Below, one piece after another: positions 44,251 to 53,405 of a DNA stretch of 64,000 nucleotides. Every line of letters begins with the position of its first letter. The first letter of the stretch is position 1. The stretch lies in NCBI GenBank assembly GCA_022711405.1, contig JAKLFC010000004.1:124001-188000 (forward strand). Direction: 5' to 3'. Made by a program: the position numbers and the translations under genes. The stretch is from Bacteroidota bacterium. GTDB taxonomy: Bacteria > Bacteroidota > Bacteroidia > Bacteroidales > JAGONC01. The notes below the pieces were generated by a model that made no database searches, was not told where the DNA came from, and saw only the letters and a program-made list of their open reading frames with translations.

Positions 44251-45940
44251 AACAATTCTCAGTATCTTTCCTCAAGTAAGCCTCGACAGCATCCTCCAGA
44301 TCCACCTTGCGGCTGATATGTCCGATCTCCTTCTCCATACCTTCGATGCGGAGGATGTCACGTACGCTCCCGAGCGCTTCTACGATTGTGAAGTCGATTC
44401 CCTTTTTTTGGAGTTCATCTTCCAGTTCCAAAAGAAAACGTGTACCGGCCATGTCAACATAATTGGCTGAAGAGAGGTCCATGATCAGCATGTTAACGGG
44501 TTTTACCTGGTCATTCAGTATTTGCCGGATATGTTCATGGATATAGGAGACATTGAAATAAATGATTGACGATTCCACGCGAAGGATCAGCAATCCTTCG
44601 ACAGGTTCGTTCTCGGGATGGCGCAGTATGTCAGAGAACCGGATGGTACCGTTGATGCGGCCCAGGATAGCAATATGAGGTGCCGAGCTTTTTCTCAGAA
44701 GCGTAACGATCGACAGCAGTACGGCAAAGAGCACTCCCTCCAGAATGCCAAAGACCATAACCGTGAGAATGGTGATCACCATGATCCGGAACTCATACCT
44801 GCTCACCCTGTAGAGGTGCTTCATTTCCTTTACCTTGATCAGTCCGATGATGGCGTGGAGCACAACAGCAGCCAGGATCACCTCCGGAAGATTCCTGATC
44901 AGTCCGGTGAGGAACATCAGGCATACCATCAGCACAATGGATGTGATGATAAGAGTCAGGGGTGTCTTTGCACCGGCCTGGCTGTTAACGGTTGACTGGG
45001 ATAGCCCTCCGGCGACCGGATAGCCTCGTCCGACAGCCGCGGCCAGGTTGGCGGCGCCGAGTGCCAGCAGTTCCTGACGGGGATTCACCTCGTATCCGTT
45101 TTTGCCTGACAGCGCCCGCGCAGCCGATATGCTCTCCACGTACGATAAAAGGAAACAGGCCATAGCAAGCGTCACCAGGTTCCTGCCTGTATCGTAATCA
45201 AGCAATGGCAAATGCAGGGTTGGAATGCCTCCCGGAATTGCGCCTACCGTTGGCAGGCCAGCCCTCTGTAACGAAGTAAAGGATACGGCCAGGATGGACA
45301 GGATGACCACAACAAGAGCTACAGGTTTCCCGGGCATCAGTCGGTCTCCCGTGATCAGCAGACAAAAGGCGATCAAACCGAAGACCAGTACCTCCGGGCG
45401 GGTTTCACCAAGATGTGTAACAAGGTACCCGATCCTTTCAAAAAAATCACCTCCCTGGCCGTGAAATCCAAAGAGCTTGGGCAGTTGAGTGGAAGCGATC
45501 ACCAGTGCCGCTCCCGCCTTGAATCCCACCAGGATGGTATCGCTGATAAAGCTGACCAGTGCGCTTAACCTGACGAGCCATGCAATAAAGAATAGTGCAG
45601 CCATGATCAGTGCAACACCTGAAGCCAGGATCAGCGCCTGTCCGGGATCCCCTCCGGAAAGCGTCGCTATCGAAGTACCTACCACAAGGGAAATGGCTGA
45701 TGTGGGTCCTATGGCGAGCTGACGCGAAGTGCCAAAAATAAAATACAGCAGTCCTGCGAATACGTAGCAGTAAATACCCGTTTGCGGCGGAAGACCAGCC
45801 AGCGTGGCGTAGGCCATTGACTCGGGGATCACGAAGAAGGCCAGCGTGATCCCTGCCACCAAATCCCATCGCAGGTATTTCATGCTATAGGCGGGCAGCC
45901 ATTCAGCTACGGGAAATATCTGTTTGATCTTATCCTTCAT
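44249..45940 (-). CDS. SulP-family anion transporter with STAS domain
   Basis: This 563-residue protein begins with DLVAGITLAFFVIPESMAYATLAGLPPQTGIY, the SLC26/SulP signature, followed by GTSRQLAIGPTSAISLVVG and about 12 helices (to about 420). A cytoplasmic STAS domain (about 435-550) contains NMLIMDLSSANYVDMAGTRFL. SulP carriers import sulfate, bicarbonate or dicarboxylates; which one is unclear. It stands between intergenic repeats and no sulfate- or carbon-related gene is adjacent. Confidence 0.92.
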   Translation of the reverse strand: MKDKIKQIFPVAEWLPAYSMKYLRWDLVAGITLAFFVIPESMAYATLAGLPPQTGIYCYVFAGLLYFIFGTSRQLAIGPTSAISLVVGTSIATLSGGDPGQALILASGVALIMAALFFIAWLVRLSALVSFISDTILVGFKAGAALVIASTQLPKLFGFHGQGGDFFERIGYLVTHLGETRPEVLVFGLIAFCLLITGDRLMPGKPVALVVVILSILAVSFTSLQRAGLPTVGAIPGGIPTLHLPLLDYDTGRNLVTLAMACFLLSYVESISAARALSGKNGYEVNPRQELLALGAANLAAAVGRGYPVAGGLSQSTVNSQAGAKTPLTLIITSIVLMVCLMFLTGLIRNLPEVILAAVVLHAIIGLIKVKEMKHLYRVSRYEFRIMVITILTVMVFGILEGVLFAVLLSIVTLLRKSSAPHIAILGRINGTIRFSDILRHPENEPVEGLLILRVESSIIYFNVSYIHEHIRQILNDQVKPVNMLIMDLSSANYVDMAGTRFLLELEDELQKKGIDFTIVEALGSVRDILRIEGMEKEIGHISRKVDLEDAVEAYLRKDTENC

Positions 45941-45979
45941 TCGGGAGGATTAAGTGAGCTCAAAAATAATGAAATCACT

Positions 45980-48127
45980 TCATCGGAGCAACGTCAGGAT
46001 TCCTTTTATTTTGCCGGTCTCATTCGTGCGCAGCGAAAACCCGTATGTTACCACGTAAAGGTATATGCCGCCCGGACACTCCTGCCCGTTACACCTTCCG
46101 TTCCACCCGCGGGTGATATCCTCAGTGGAAAAGATGAACTGTCCCCAGCGGTTATAGATCTCCAGGCGTGAACTGTAAATATTTTGCATGACCGCAGGTT
46201 TGAACACATCATTCGAACCGTCGCCGTTGGGTGTAAAAGCATTCGGGAATAAAAGAAATCCTTCACAGTCAGATCCTTCGCTCAGAAGGAGCTCAGCTGT
46301 ATCGGAGCCTGTACATCCGTTAGGAGCCGTGTAGGTGTATACAATCTGATGCACACCCCCGGATTCTTTATAAGGGAAGAGGCTGTCCGCCTGGATTCCA
46401 TCCACGTAATACGCACCGCCGGCGGGCTGCCCGCCTTCCAGCAGAAATCCGGGCGCAGTGTAGCACACATCGGGAAAGTCAGCCAGACTGACATCGGGTA
46501 AAGGGGTGACGGCGACAAGGGCCAGGCTGGTTGATCCATCTCCGCACGATTCATTATGGCCCAATACAGACAATGTTCCGGATGTGGCATCCGAAGAGAA
46601 ATCAAGGGTCACCTCTGCGCCGGATCCGATGATCGTCACTCCCGTTCCTGAATAGGCCCACTGATACTCCGAGGAACTGGGATCAGCTGTCACGCTGTAG
46701 TTCTGAACACCCGGCCCACTGCAGTGTATTTCACTCCCGGAGATGGCCAGCATTCCGGGAGTCCTTCTGGAAGTAGCGTACACTGGGGCGATGTCTTCCA
46801 TTTTAATGTACCACCACGAATTGACCGTATTATTATCCCCAATGTATTTTGTCCACTTGTGGCAACCTGTCATGCTTGCACAGCCGCTGCTGACGTTATT
46901 ATTACCCCCTATGCCACTGTCGTCCCAGAAGATCTGAAGTTCCCCTCCGCTTGGTCGGATTTGCTGAATGATCAGACCATCATCGTTGGTTTCGATATCA
47001 TAGAGCGGCAAATGGGAAAGTCCCCTGATAAAGGTGATGGTAATTTTCAGTGCGGTACCGTTTGGAACAGGCAGGCCGTTGCTGTTATTTCCATCCCAGA
47101 CGACCAGGTTATTACCTGCTGTCACACTGGCTACAATCTCGGCATCTTCAGGATCGACGCCTGGCAAAGGATCTGTCTCGATCTGTATCCTGACAGTGCC
47201 TGTTATTTTCACGGCAAGGCCGATCGTTCCTCCGCCTGTGGCACAATCCGGTGTAAACGAAGGGGACCCGATGATGCCCGGCGAGACCCTGGCAGTGGGG
47301 AAGAGTAGGCTGTCAGGATCATTCAGAAACAATTTGTACTGCGGATAAGTGAAAAATCCCTCCCGGGACTTCCGGTCATAGGTGAAGTTGCCTGTACTGG
47401 CACACCCCGTAAGATTGCTGTAGATCGAGAACGTTCCCCCGCGAAAGCCATTACAATCCAGCTGCGTGACAATGCTGTCGTCCGAAAGGATCATCATCGT
47501 ACCGTAAAAGCGGCTGGACGTCAGATCAGGATTCTCCGACCAGAACTGCCATGCCTTTGACCATACCCGTCCTTCGGCGACCTCTCCGGCAGCGTCAAGT
47601 ACGGTGATATCAAAGTATTGCAGCATATGCTTGTCTTCATGCGTGTACCCGGTAAAAGCATCATAAGGGAGATAAAAGAATTCCAGTGAATAATCACCTG
47701 TCGCTGAAGGATCCAGTTCCAGGTAATCATAACCTCCCCCGCCCGGGAACGGCCCCGCGACTGCCTGCTCATAGGTGCTGATATAACCCGGTCCGGATGG
47801 AGGAACCACTGACTGGCTGTATGCCACATTTCCAGCCGGATCCTTTATCCTGAAATAAAGCTCCGTAGGATTACCATGATCCACACTTATTACGGATCCG
47901 AAGCCGAACCGGATAATTTCGGAAGCATCGGCGATGGAAATGTTCAATCGGAAATCGGCCGCGCCGTCATAAAATGCAAAATCATTCCTGGCTTTATCGA
48001 TGCAGAGTTGTCCGCAAGCGGACGATGAAGGTATCAATTGTTTTGTCCCCTCCGGATGGACAGGAACCGGCAATAATATCAGGTAGCTGACAAAGAGAAT
48101 AATTTCCCTGACCGTTCTGGCCTTCAT
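45980..48127 (-). CDS. Secreted adhesin-like protein with T9SS type B (gliding-motility CTD) domain
   Basis: This 715-residue protein has a signal peptide, then an N-terminal domain (about 30-400) with repeating beta elements (VVWDGNNSNGLPVPNG, which resembles FlgD-like Ig units), PKD/SprB-like stretches (EYQWAYSGTGVTIIG, and CYTAPGFLLEGGQPAGGAYYVDG shortened here), and a T9SS type B sorting domain at the end (LFPNAFTPNGDGSNDVF, LEIYNRWGQFIF and GIYLYVVTY). Such proteins are secreted and attached at the cell surface. No enzyme motif is visible. It has a good promoter of its own (48149-48178). Confidence 0.88.
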   Translation of the reverse strand: MKARTVREIILFVSYLILLPVPVHPEGTKQLIPSSSACGQLCIDKARNDFAFYDGAADFRLNISIADASEIIRFGFGSVISVDHGNPTELYFRIKDPAGNVAYSQSVVPPSGPGYISTYEQAVAGPFPGGGGYDYLELDPSATGDYSLEFFYLPYDAFTGYTHEDKHMLQYFDITVLDAAGEVAEGRVWSKAWQFWSENPDLTSSRFYGTMMILSDDSIVTQLDCNGFRGGTFSIYSNLTGCASTGNFTYDRKSREGFFTYPQYKLFLNDPDSLLFPTARVSPGIIGSPSFTPDCATGGGTIGLAVKITGTVRIQIETDPLPGVDPEDAEIVASVTAGNNLVVWDGNNSNGLPVPNGTALKITITFIRGLSHLPLYDIETNDDGLIIQQIRPSGGELQIFWDDSGIGGNNNVSSGCASMTGCHKWTKYIGDNNTVNSWWYIKMEDIAPVYATSRRTPGMLAISGSEIHCSGPGVQNYSVTADPSSSEYQWAYSGTGVTIIGSGAEVTLDFSSDATSGTLSVLGHNESCGDGSTSLALVAVTPLPDVSLADFPDVCYTAPGFLLEGGQPAGGAYYVDGIQADSLFPYKESGGVHQIVYTYTAPNGCTGSDTAELLLSEGSDCEGFLLFPNAFTPNGDGSNDVFKPAVMQNIYSSRLEIYNRWGQFIFSTEDITRGWNGRCNGQECPGGIYLYVVTYGFSLRTNETGKIKGILTLLR

Positions 48128-48148
48128 CTGGCAGTGTGTGAATCTCTA

Positions 48149-48178
48149 CAAATGTATGATCATTCATTGAATAATCAA
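48149..48178 (-). promoter_or_regulatory. Bacteroidota-type promoter of the T9SS type B protein
   Basis: On the minus strand: TTG (48176-48178), 19 bases, TACATTTG (48149-48156), a full consensus match, about 22 bases before the ATG at 48127. Confidence 0.6.
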
Positions 48179-48205
48179 TCTGCCTCCCCTTCGGGGCTCC
48201 CGGTT

Positions 48206-48260
48206 GTTTGGAATTTGGATGTTGGAATTTATTTGGAATTTGGTGCCTGGAATTTAGGAT
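48206..48260. repeat. GGAATTTG short-repeat cluster (family B), downstream of S74 gene 1
   Basis: TTGGAATTTGGAT and TTGGAATTTAT units repeat about every 13-17 bases. Similar clusters occur at 51201-51258, 57785-57829 and 61621-61654, so one lies on each side of both S74 genes. Confidence 0.65.
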
Positions 48261-51083
48261 TTATTGCTGTTTCTCCTCCTTTAATCGCTTCACTTCCTTC
48301 TGCAGCTCCTCGATCATCGCCTGCTGTTCCTGTATGGCCTTCACCAGCGGCACGACGAACTCGGCATAGCGTAGTCCGTAGTGGCCATCCGGATTCTGAG
48401 GTGCATCCACACCGCTAAAGTCGTACCCGATCGCCCTGGCTGATGCTTCCACTTCCTGGGCTATGAATCCGGTGTAGACGATCTTTTCCTTGGCGGCCAT
48501 GCCTGCCCTTTCTTTGGTGGATAATGTCCTGGTTTGTTCTCCTTCCCGAAAGGTTGCAGGGATGATCTTATTCAGATCGGCATCGAGTGACGTAATATCC
48601 AGTGTATAGGTAACAGGCCTCAATCTCCTGATGAAATCAAGACCAGGGACATCTTCGCGGACATTCTTCTTGAAACGCCCATCCGAAAAGTTTGTCCAAC
48701 CTGCGTATCCTCCTATACTTGTAATGTTGATATTGCCGATCAGCACTTTATTGGATGCGTCCACCCTGGCATCGAACCCAAGCGCCATGCAGTTATCAAA
48801 AGCACCGGTGCCTGTCGTATAGGCTTTGGCTCCAAGAAAGGTGCTGTTGGAATACTGGAACCAGTCGCCCGAGCAAAATCCGACGCTGGTGTTATTCTCC
48901 AGGTTTGTGGCCCAGCCAGCAAAATGACCAATGGCCACATTACTGTCACCTGTGGACAGCTGCTGCAAAGCATAATTCCCAATCCCGATATTCATGACAC
49001 CCTCAGAGTTTGTCGCGAGGGCCAGTTGTCCAACTGCAATGTTATTATGGCCTGATGTATTGTTGATGAGTGACTGATATCCAACGGCTGTATTGCCGCA
49101 TCCGGTCGTATTGGCATAAAGTGCTTTCGATCCGAGGGCCGTATTCCAGTTTGCATCCGGCGGATTGAGAGCTCCTATGCCATTGTTGAACAATGCACTG
49201 TCTCCAACGGCGACCAGTTTGCTGCGATCCATACAATTATAAAGTGCATTAGGCCCGACAGCTACATTGGAGGAACCTGACGTATTTAAGAAAAGCGCCC
49301 TGTGGCCAATGCCGGTATTGTATGAACCCGCAGTGTTGGAGGCAAGTACTTCAATTCCAGCAGCTATATTGGATGACCCGGAGGAGTTATTAAATAGTGC
49401 GGAGCGTCCCAACGCTGTATTCTTTGTCCCTGATGAATTGGACAAGAGTGCCATATCACCTAAAGCCGTGTTTTCAACACCTGTATTCGCTGCTGGTACC
49501 AGGCTGCCTCGCAGCGCCAAGGCTCCCACCGCGGTATTATACGTTGTAATAGGATTTGTTTCCCTGTTGTCTGCATTTGCCATGGCTGAAAAGCCTATAG
49601 CCGTGCTTCGGTAATTGCCTTTGTTGGAATAAAGTGCCCTCTCGCCGCAGGCAGTATTTTCGTTACCCGTAGTATTGGAATACAGTGTCCAGTATCCGGT
49701 AGCTGTATTATGGCTTCCTGAGGTATTGGAGGTCATTGCTTCATATCCATCGGCATTATTGCACACTCCTGATGTGTTTGTGTAGAGTGCTTTATAACCG
49801 ACAGCGTTGTTATATGATCCCGAGGCGTTGGAACAAAGTGACTGGCATCCGACAGCAGTATTTCCATCCCCTAATGTATTGCTTGACAGCGCCTGATCAC
49901 CCAGGCCAGTATTAAATCGGCCTGCATTATTCAAAGGATTATTACTTCCTTTTAATGCTTCGTAACCTACTGCTGTATTGTATGTTTCCCAACCGGCAAT
50001 ATAATTGTCTGCATAGTACATTGCACCGTATCCGATGGCTGTCGCTCGGCTGTTGCCAACAATCGAGGATAGCGCACCTGACCCGATGGCGACATTCCTG
50101 ATTCCGATGGCATTTCCTCCTGCCTGCATACCCAGGAAGGTATTATCCTTACCTGGATTGATTTCACCGGCGGCTTGGGTATTGACACGGAACTTCAGCG
50201 GCTGGTTATCCGTCGTACCCAGGAAGTTAACCGCCGGGTTGGTGCCGCTGTTGCCGGTCAGCGACCAGCTATTTGTCCCGTCGCCTGAGGAGACCGTCGC
50301 AGGGATCCATTGTGATCCGTTCCATTGCAGAACCTGTTCGGTGGCAGGTGCAGCGGCGGATACCGGCCGTCCCTGGATGGCTGACACCGTGAGTGCTTCA
50401 CTGCCAGAGGCATCTCCTGTGTGATTGGCATTCGGTGCCGTGTTGGTCACTGTGAAATCTGGATAAGTACCACCAGTGGATATTCCAGCTCCGGGAGTCA
50501 GGCTAACGACCTGGTCAGGCGTAGTGTTTGAGATGCTGAAATCAGGGTACGCACCCGTAACATTGATACCTGTTCCGTTGGAGAGAGTTACCAACATATC
50601 GGGTGCTATATTGGTGATCAGATTATCCGTGATGCCGATTCCGGATCCTGCTGTATACTCCTGGCCGGTTTTTTCACTGAAGAGGGCATAGGGTACCGAC
50701 AATAGTTGTGCGGTTCCCATAGAGACATAATTGGTGCCGCCGGCAGGATCCAGCTCCAATTCAACGTAGTACACACCTGTTTCCCAGTTTATTGCAGAAA
50801 AGCTGCCTGAAATGATGGTACCTTTCCCAACTTCAAGATTCACCAGCCCCAGTGGACTGGTCATAACTGAATGGGATTCACTGTAAACGACTGTTCCCGC
50901 ATCACTCCCCTGGTGAAGTTTAATCCGGATGGCGACGGCCTGGTCAGCAATGGGCTCTCCCCCAGTATCACGCACAATAGCCTGATAACTAAAGGATTGA
51001 GGTACCTGTGCCGGAAGTGATAAATTCATCGTAAGGATCATCACGATAATTACGGTAATGGTCCAGGACACATGTGTTTTCAT
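48261..51083 (-). CDS. Giant YadA-head-like repeat protein with C-terminal S74 chaperone domain (paralogue 1)
   Basis: The start is at MKTHVSWTITV, before a signal peptide, giving 940 residues. The N-terminal Bacteroidota module (YQAIVRDTGGEPIADQAVAI to VPYALFSEKTGQEY) is followed by a beta-rich linker and then about 20 left-handed-helix head repeats of the form N-T-A-x-G-x-x-A-L-x-x-N-T-T/S-G, as in trimeric autotransporter heads. The C-terminal domain (about 800-900) matches the S74 intramolecular chaperone of phage tail spikes: SDGRFKKNVREDVPGLDFI with the Ser-Lys dyad, then VYTGFIAQEVEASARAIGYD. The domain helps trimerise and then cuts itself off. A coiled coil ends the protein (EELQKEVKRLKEEK). 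No T9SS signal is present; export as a trimeric fibre is inference. Confidence 0.88.
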   Translation of the reverse strand: MKTHVSWTITVIIVMILTMNLSLPAQVPQSFSYQAIVRDTGGEPIADQAVAIRIKLHQGSDAGTVVYSESHSVMTSPLGLVNLEVGKGTIISGSFSAINWETGVYYVELELDPAGGTNYVSMGTAQLLSVPYALFSEKTGQEYTAGSGIGITDNLITNIAPDMLVTLSNGTGINVTGAYPDFSISNTTPDQVVSLTPGAGISTGGTYPDFTVTNTAPNANHTGDASGSEALTVSAIQGRPVSAAAPATEQVLQWNGSQWIPATVSSGDGTNSWSLTGNSGTNPAVNFLGTTDNQPLKFRVNTQAAGEINPGKDNTFLGMQAGGNAIGIRNVAIGSGALSSIVGNSRATAIGYGAMYYADNYIAGWETYNTAVGYEALKGSNNPLNNAGRFNTGLGDQALSSNTLGDGNTAVGCQSLCSNASGSYNNAVGYKALYTNTSGVCNNADGYEAMTSNTSGSHNTATGYWTLYSNTTGNENTACGERALYSNKGNYRSTAIGFSAMANADNRETNPITTYNTAVGALALRGSLVPAANTGVENTALGDMALLSNSSGTKNTALGRSALFNNSSGSSNIAAGIEVLASNTAGSYNTGIGHRALFLNTSGSSNVAVGPNALYNCMDRSKLVAVGDSALFNNGIGALNPPDANWNTALGSKALYANTTGCGNTAVGYQSLINNTSGHNNIAVGQLALATNSEGVMNIGIGNYALQQLSTGDSNVAIGHFAGWATNLENNTSVGFCSGDWFQYSNSTFLGAKAYTTGTGAFDNCMALGFDARVDASNKVLIGNINITSIGGYAGWTNFSDGRFKKNVREDVPGLDFIRRLRPVTYTLDITSLDADLNKIIPATFREGEQTRTLSTKERAGMAAKEKIVYTGFIAQEVEASARAIGYDFSGVDAPQNPDGHYGLRYAEFVVPLVKAIQEQQAMIEELQKEVKRLKEEKQQ

Positions 51084-51121
51084 AATGGAAGGATTAAAAA
51101 TAGAAGACGGAAATAAAGTCC

Positions 51122-51152
51122 TAAATGTACGACAATAAAATGGCAATGTCAA
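51122..51152 (-). promoter_or_regulatory. Promoter of S74 gene 1, overlapping a candidate operator
   Basis: TTG (51150-51152), 20 bases, TACATTTA (51122-51129), near the Bacteroidota consensus. The same arrangement with the same spacing and sequence lies before S74 gene 2 (61542-61572). Confidence 0.5.
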
Positions 51153-51166
51153 TAATTATTGTCATT
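51145..51166. promoter_or_regulatory. Inverted repeat overlapping the -33 box of S74 gene 1
   Basis: AATGTCAATAATTATTGTCATT is a 22-base inverted repeat with a single mismatched pair and a perfect CAATAATTATTG core. It includes the TTG of the promoter. The equivalent at 61565-61586 keeps the arms. Confidence 0.45.
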
Positions 51167-51200
51167 TAAATTCGTCGGAAGATAAGGAGAGGGAACAGCT

Positions 51201-51258
51201 TGGAATTTGGATGCTGGAATTTGTTCGGAACTTGGATCATGGGATTTGGAATTTGCCC
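51201..51258. repeat. GGAATTTG short-repeat cluster (family B), upstream of S74 gene 1
   Basis: TGGAATTTGGATGCTGGAATTTGTTCGGAACTTGGATCATGGGATTTGGAATTTG. The bases just before it (GGGAACAGCTTGG) also match those before the copy at 61621. The rest of the 263-base gap (51084-51346) holds the promoter and one family A tail. Confidence 0.65.
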
Positions 51259-51311
51259 GCAGTATGTTACTGCAAACTGAGGGTGATACCATGAGGCAGG
51301 CAGTCCTTAGG

Positions 51312-51325
51312 TTCATACCAGTGAT
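51312..51325. repeat. Dispersed repeat family A, partial copy 3
   Basis: TTCATACCAGTGAT, the tail of the longer repeats at 36409 and 42947, here without the hairpin half. Confidence 0.55.
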
Positions 51326-51346
51326 AAGGCCGGTTTCTGCCCCCTC

Positions 51347-53395
51347 TCACCCTTCGAATACAAGGGTCACCCTGGTCCCGGTCGCTTTGCCGTGACTATT
51401 CCTGAGATCGGTGATCTTAAAATGGATCTTTTTGCCGGACTTTTTGTTGATGATCTTCAACCGGTCGGTGGTAATATTGGTCGACATGGACCGGTGGTTA
51501 CCCTTTTGAACGGATTCTATTTCTTTTGACCTCTCGCGGCCAACACCATCGTCCGTGATCTGAATGACAAGGTCTTTTTCCTTTACAAACAGATCGATAT
51601 CGATCCTGCCGGGCTCGTTCTTATGTTTGATCCCGTGTTCCAGGGCATTTTCAATAAAAGGTTGGCAGAGCATCGGCGGCACAAGCATTTCCTCCGTATC
51701 GATTTCTTCATCTACCTGCACGGAGTAATCAAATTTGCCGGCATACCTCAGTTTTTGCAGTTCAAGGTAATTTACCACGGTGCTGATCTCCTGACTGAGG
51801 GTCACATATTCCTCCGCGGAGTTGTCGAGGATATTGCGCACCAGTTTTGAAAATTTCGCCATATACCTGCTGGCTTTTTCCGGATCTTCCTGCAGGATGA
51901 ATGTCTGGATACTGGCCAGGGTATTGAAGACAAAATGTGGATTCATCTGGCTGCGCAGAAGTTTTTGCTCAAGGACCAGCGCCTGATGAAGGCTTGTCAA
52001 ATGGTTCTGACGAAAAAGCAGTATGGCCAGGATCACGATTACGGCCAGGAAGCCTGATACTGCGGCCAGCATGAATCCCCTTAATTTCAACTTTTCTTCC
52101 TTGATCTGATTTTGCTGGGCCAGACTGACGATCTGCTGTTCTTTCTTCTGTGTCTGGTACCGGGTCTCTAACTCCATCACCATTTTTTCGCGTTCGAGTT
52201 TGACAAGGCTGTTCTTTTCCTCCTCATGCTTTAAGAGATGATACAATGCCTTTTCTGTATCCTTTAGCCGGTCATACTGTTCATACAGCCGGAAATGTGC
52301 GTTGCTGACAATCCGGATCCCAACCTCATCAAGATACGTTTTCACGTTTTGCTCGGGCGTGTACCAGAAATTTATGTTGTAGACCGAATCCAGGCCTAAC
52401 GCCTTGTTGGTTTTCACCCATTCCCCGTATTCCAGCGCTTTTTCAAACTTTCCGATCGCTTCATCCGGACGGTTCAGCACTACAAGGATCCCGCCCCATG
52501 TCAGGTAATCATCGGCAACTTGGAGATAATGTTTACGTGCATCCGTCTGGACAGTCAGCTCTTCGATCATTTGCAGCGCTTCATTATACTTTCCGAGCTT
52601 CAACAATGTCTCCACCCAGTACGAACGGTAATGTTCCAGGGATGAAACCTGGTACTCTTCACAGATCGCTTCAGCCTTTCTGAAATACATGTCAGCGCTG
52701 TCGTACCGTTGAAGATTATGCTCGCAGATCCCCATCTGGTAATAACACACTGCGAGGTTTGGTTTTCTGATGGCAACCGTATCGCTCACAGCCAGGCAGA
52801 CTTGTTGCAAGCGGAGGGCTTGCTCATAGTTGCCCAGGAAGTTCCAGTGGGCCCAGGCGGCGCTGATCATGATCCCGAACAGGAGGTCACCCGGCACGTT
52901 CGCCCGGTCGAACTGCATGAATTCATCCAACTGGCGCTCCGCGATATCATAGTTTCGTGTGTATAAATACGAAAGTATGACAGGCTTGGCGGCAGCATAC
53001 CGCCAGTCGAGCCTCCCTGCGGTTTTTGAAGCTTCATATGCATCGAGCAGGGGAAGGATGGCCTTATCGTAACTGCCCAGGCTCATCCATGCCAGCCCCA
53101 ATGTCAGGCGGGTATCGAAAAAAAAGGCAGGATCAGCAGATTCCGGTAAAAGAGAATCTGCTTCCCTGGCATAGTCTAGACTTTTTTCCGCATCGGAATA
53201 GAGAGATGCCGAGGCAAGTTTGTTCAGGATCGGGATCCTTTCCTGACCCGTTAGTCTCCTGAGGACTTCAGAAAGGCTGTCGGTATTGATCTTTTCTTCG
53301 GTATAAAAAAGCTGGGCTGATAAAGGCTGATTGAATAAAAATAGATAACAGGCAAGGCAAAAGAGCAGGTTCCGGTCATAGGGCAGGTTGTACAT
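51347..53395 (-). CDS. LytS-type sensor histidine kinase with periplasmic TPR region
   Basis: The start at MYNLPYDRNLLFCLAC fits a signal peptide and leaves 10 bases after the regulator gene. The product is about 682 residues: helical TPR-like repeats from about 40 to 400 (probably periplasmic), a coiled coil, one membrane helix (about 440-465, FMLAAVSGFLAVIVILAILLF), and a His_kinase domain with the phosphoacceptor His in QMNPHFVFNTLASIQTFI plus a HATPase module (PFIENALEHGIKHKN, ITDDGVGRERS). It forms a two-component pair with the LytTR regulator upstream and should sense an extracellular or envelope cue. The ligand is unknown. Confidence 0.92.
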   Translation of the reverse strand: MYNLPYDRNLLFCLACYLFLFNQPLSAQLFYTEEKINTDSLSEVLRRLTGQERIPILNKLASASLYSDAEKSLDYAREADSLLPESADPAFFFDTRLTLGLAWMSLGSYDKAILPLLDAYEASKTAGRLDWRYAAAKPVILSYLYTRNYDIAERQLDEFMQFDRANVPGDLLFGIMISAAWAHWNFLGNYEQALRLQQVCLAVSDTVAIRKPNLAVCYYQMGICEHNLQRYDSADMYFRKAEAICEEYQVSSLEHYRSYWVETLLKLGKYNEALQMIEELTVQTDARKHYLQVADDYLTWGGILVVLNRPDEAIGKFEKALEYGEWVKTNKALGLDSVYNINFWYTPEQNVKTYLDEVGIRIVSNAHFRLYEQYDRLKDTEKALYHLLKHEEEKNSLVKLEREKMVMELETRYQTQKKEQQIVSLAQQNQIKEEKLKLRGFMLAAVSGFLAVIVILAILLFRQNHLTSLHQALVLEQKLLRSQMNPHFVFNTLASIQTFILQEDPEKASRYMAKFSKLVRNILDNSAEEYVTLSQEISTVVNYLELQKLRYAGKFDYSVQVDEEIDTEEMLVPPMLCQPFIENALEHGIKHKNEPGRIDIDLFVKEKDLVIQITDDGVGRERSKEIESVQKGNHRSMSTNITTDRLKIINKKSGKKIHFKITDLRNSHGKATGTRVTLVFEG

Positions 53396-53405
53396 AGATG
53401 TTGTG

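Noticed and set aside
48800..50200. Regular short repeats that could be mistaken for a CRISPR array
   Set aside because: The period is about 45 bases but the repeats are degenerate, in frame, and translate to YadA-head-like units in a large ORF; there are no identical repeats separated by unique spacers. The same holds for 58500-60700.
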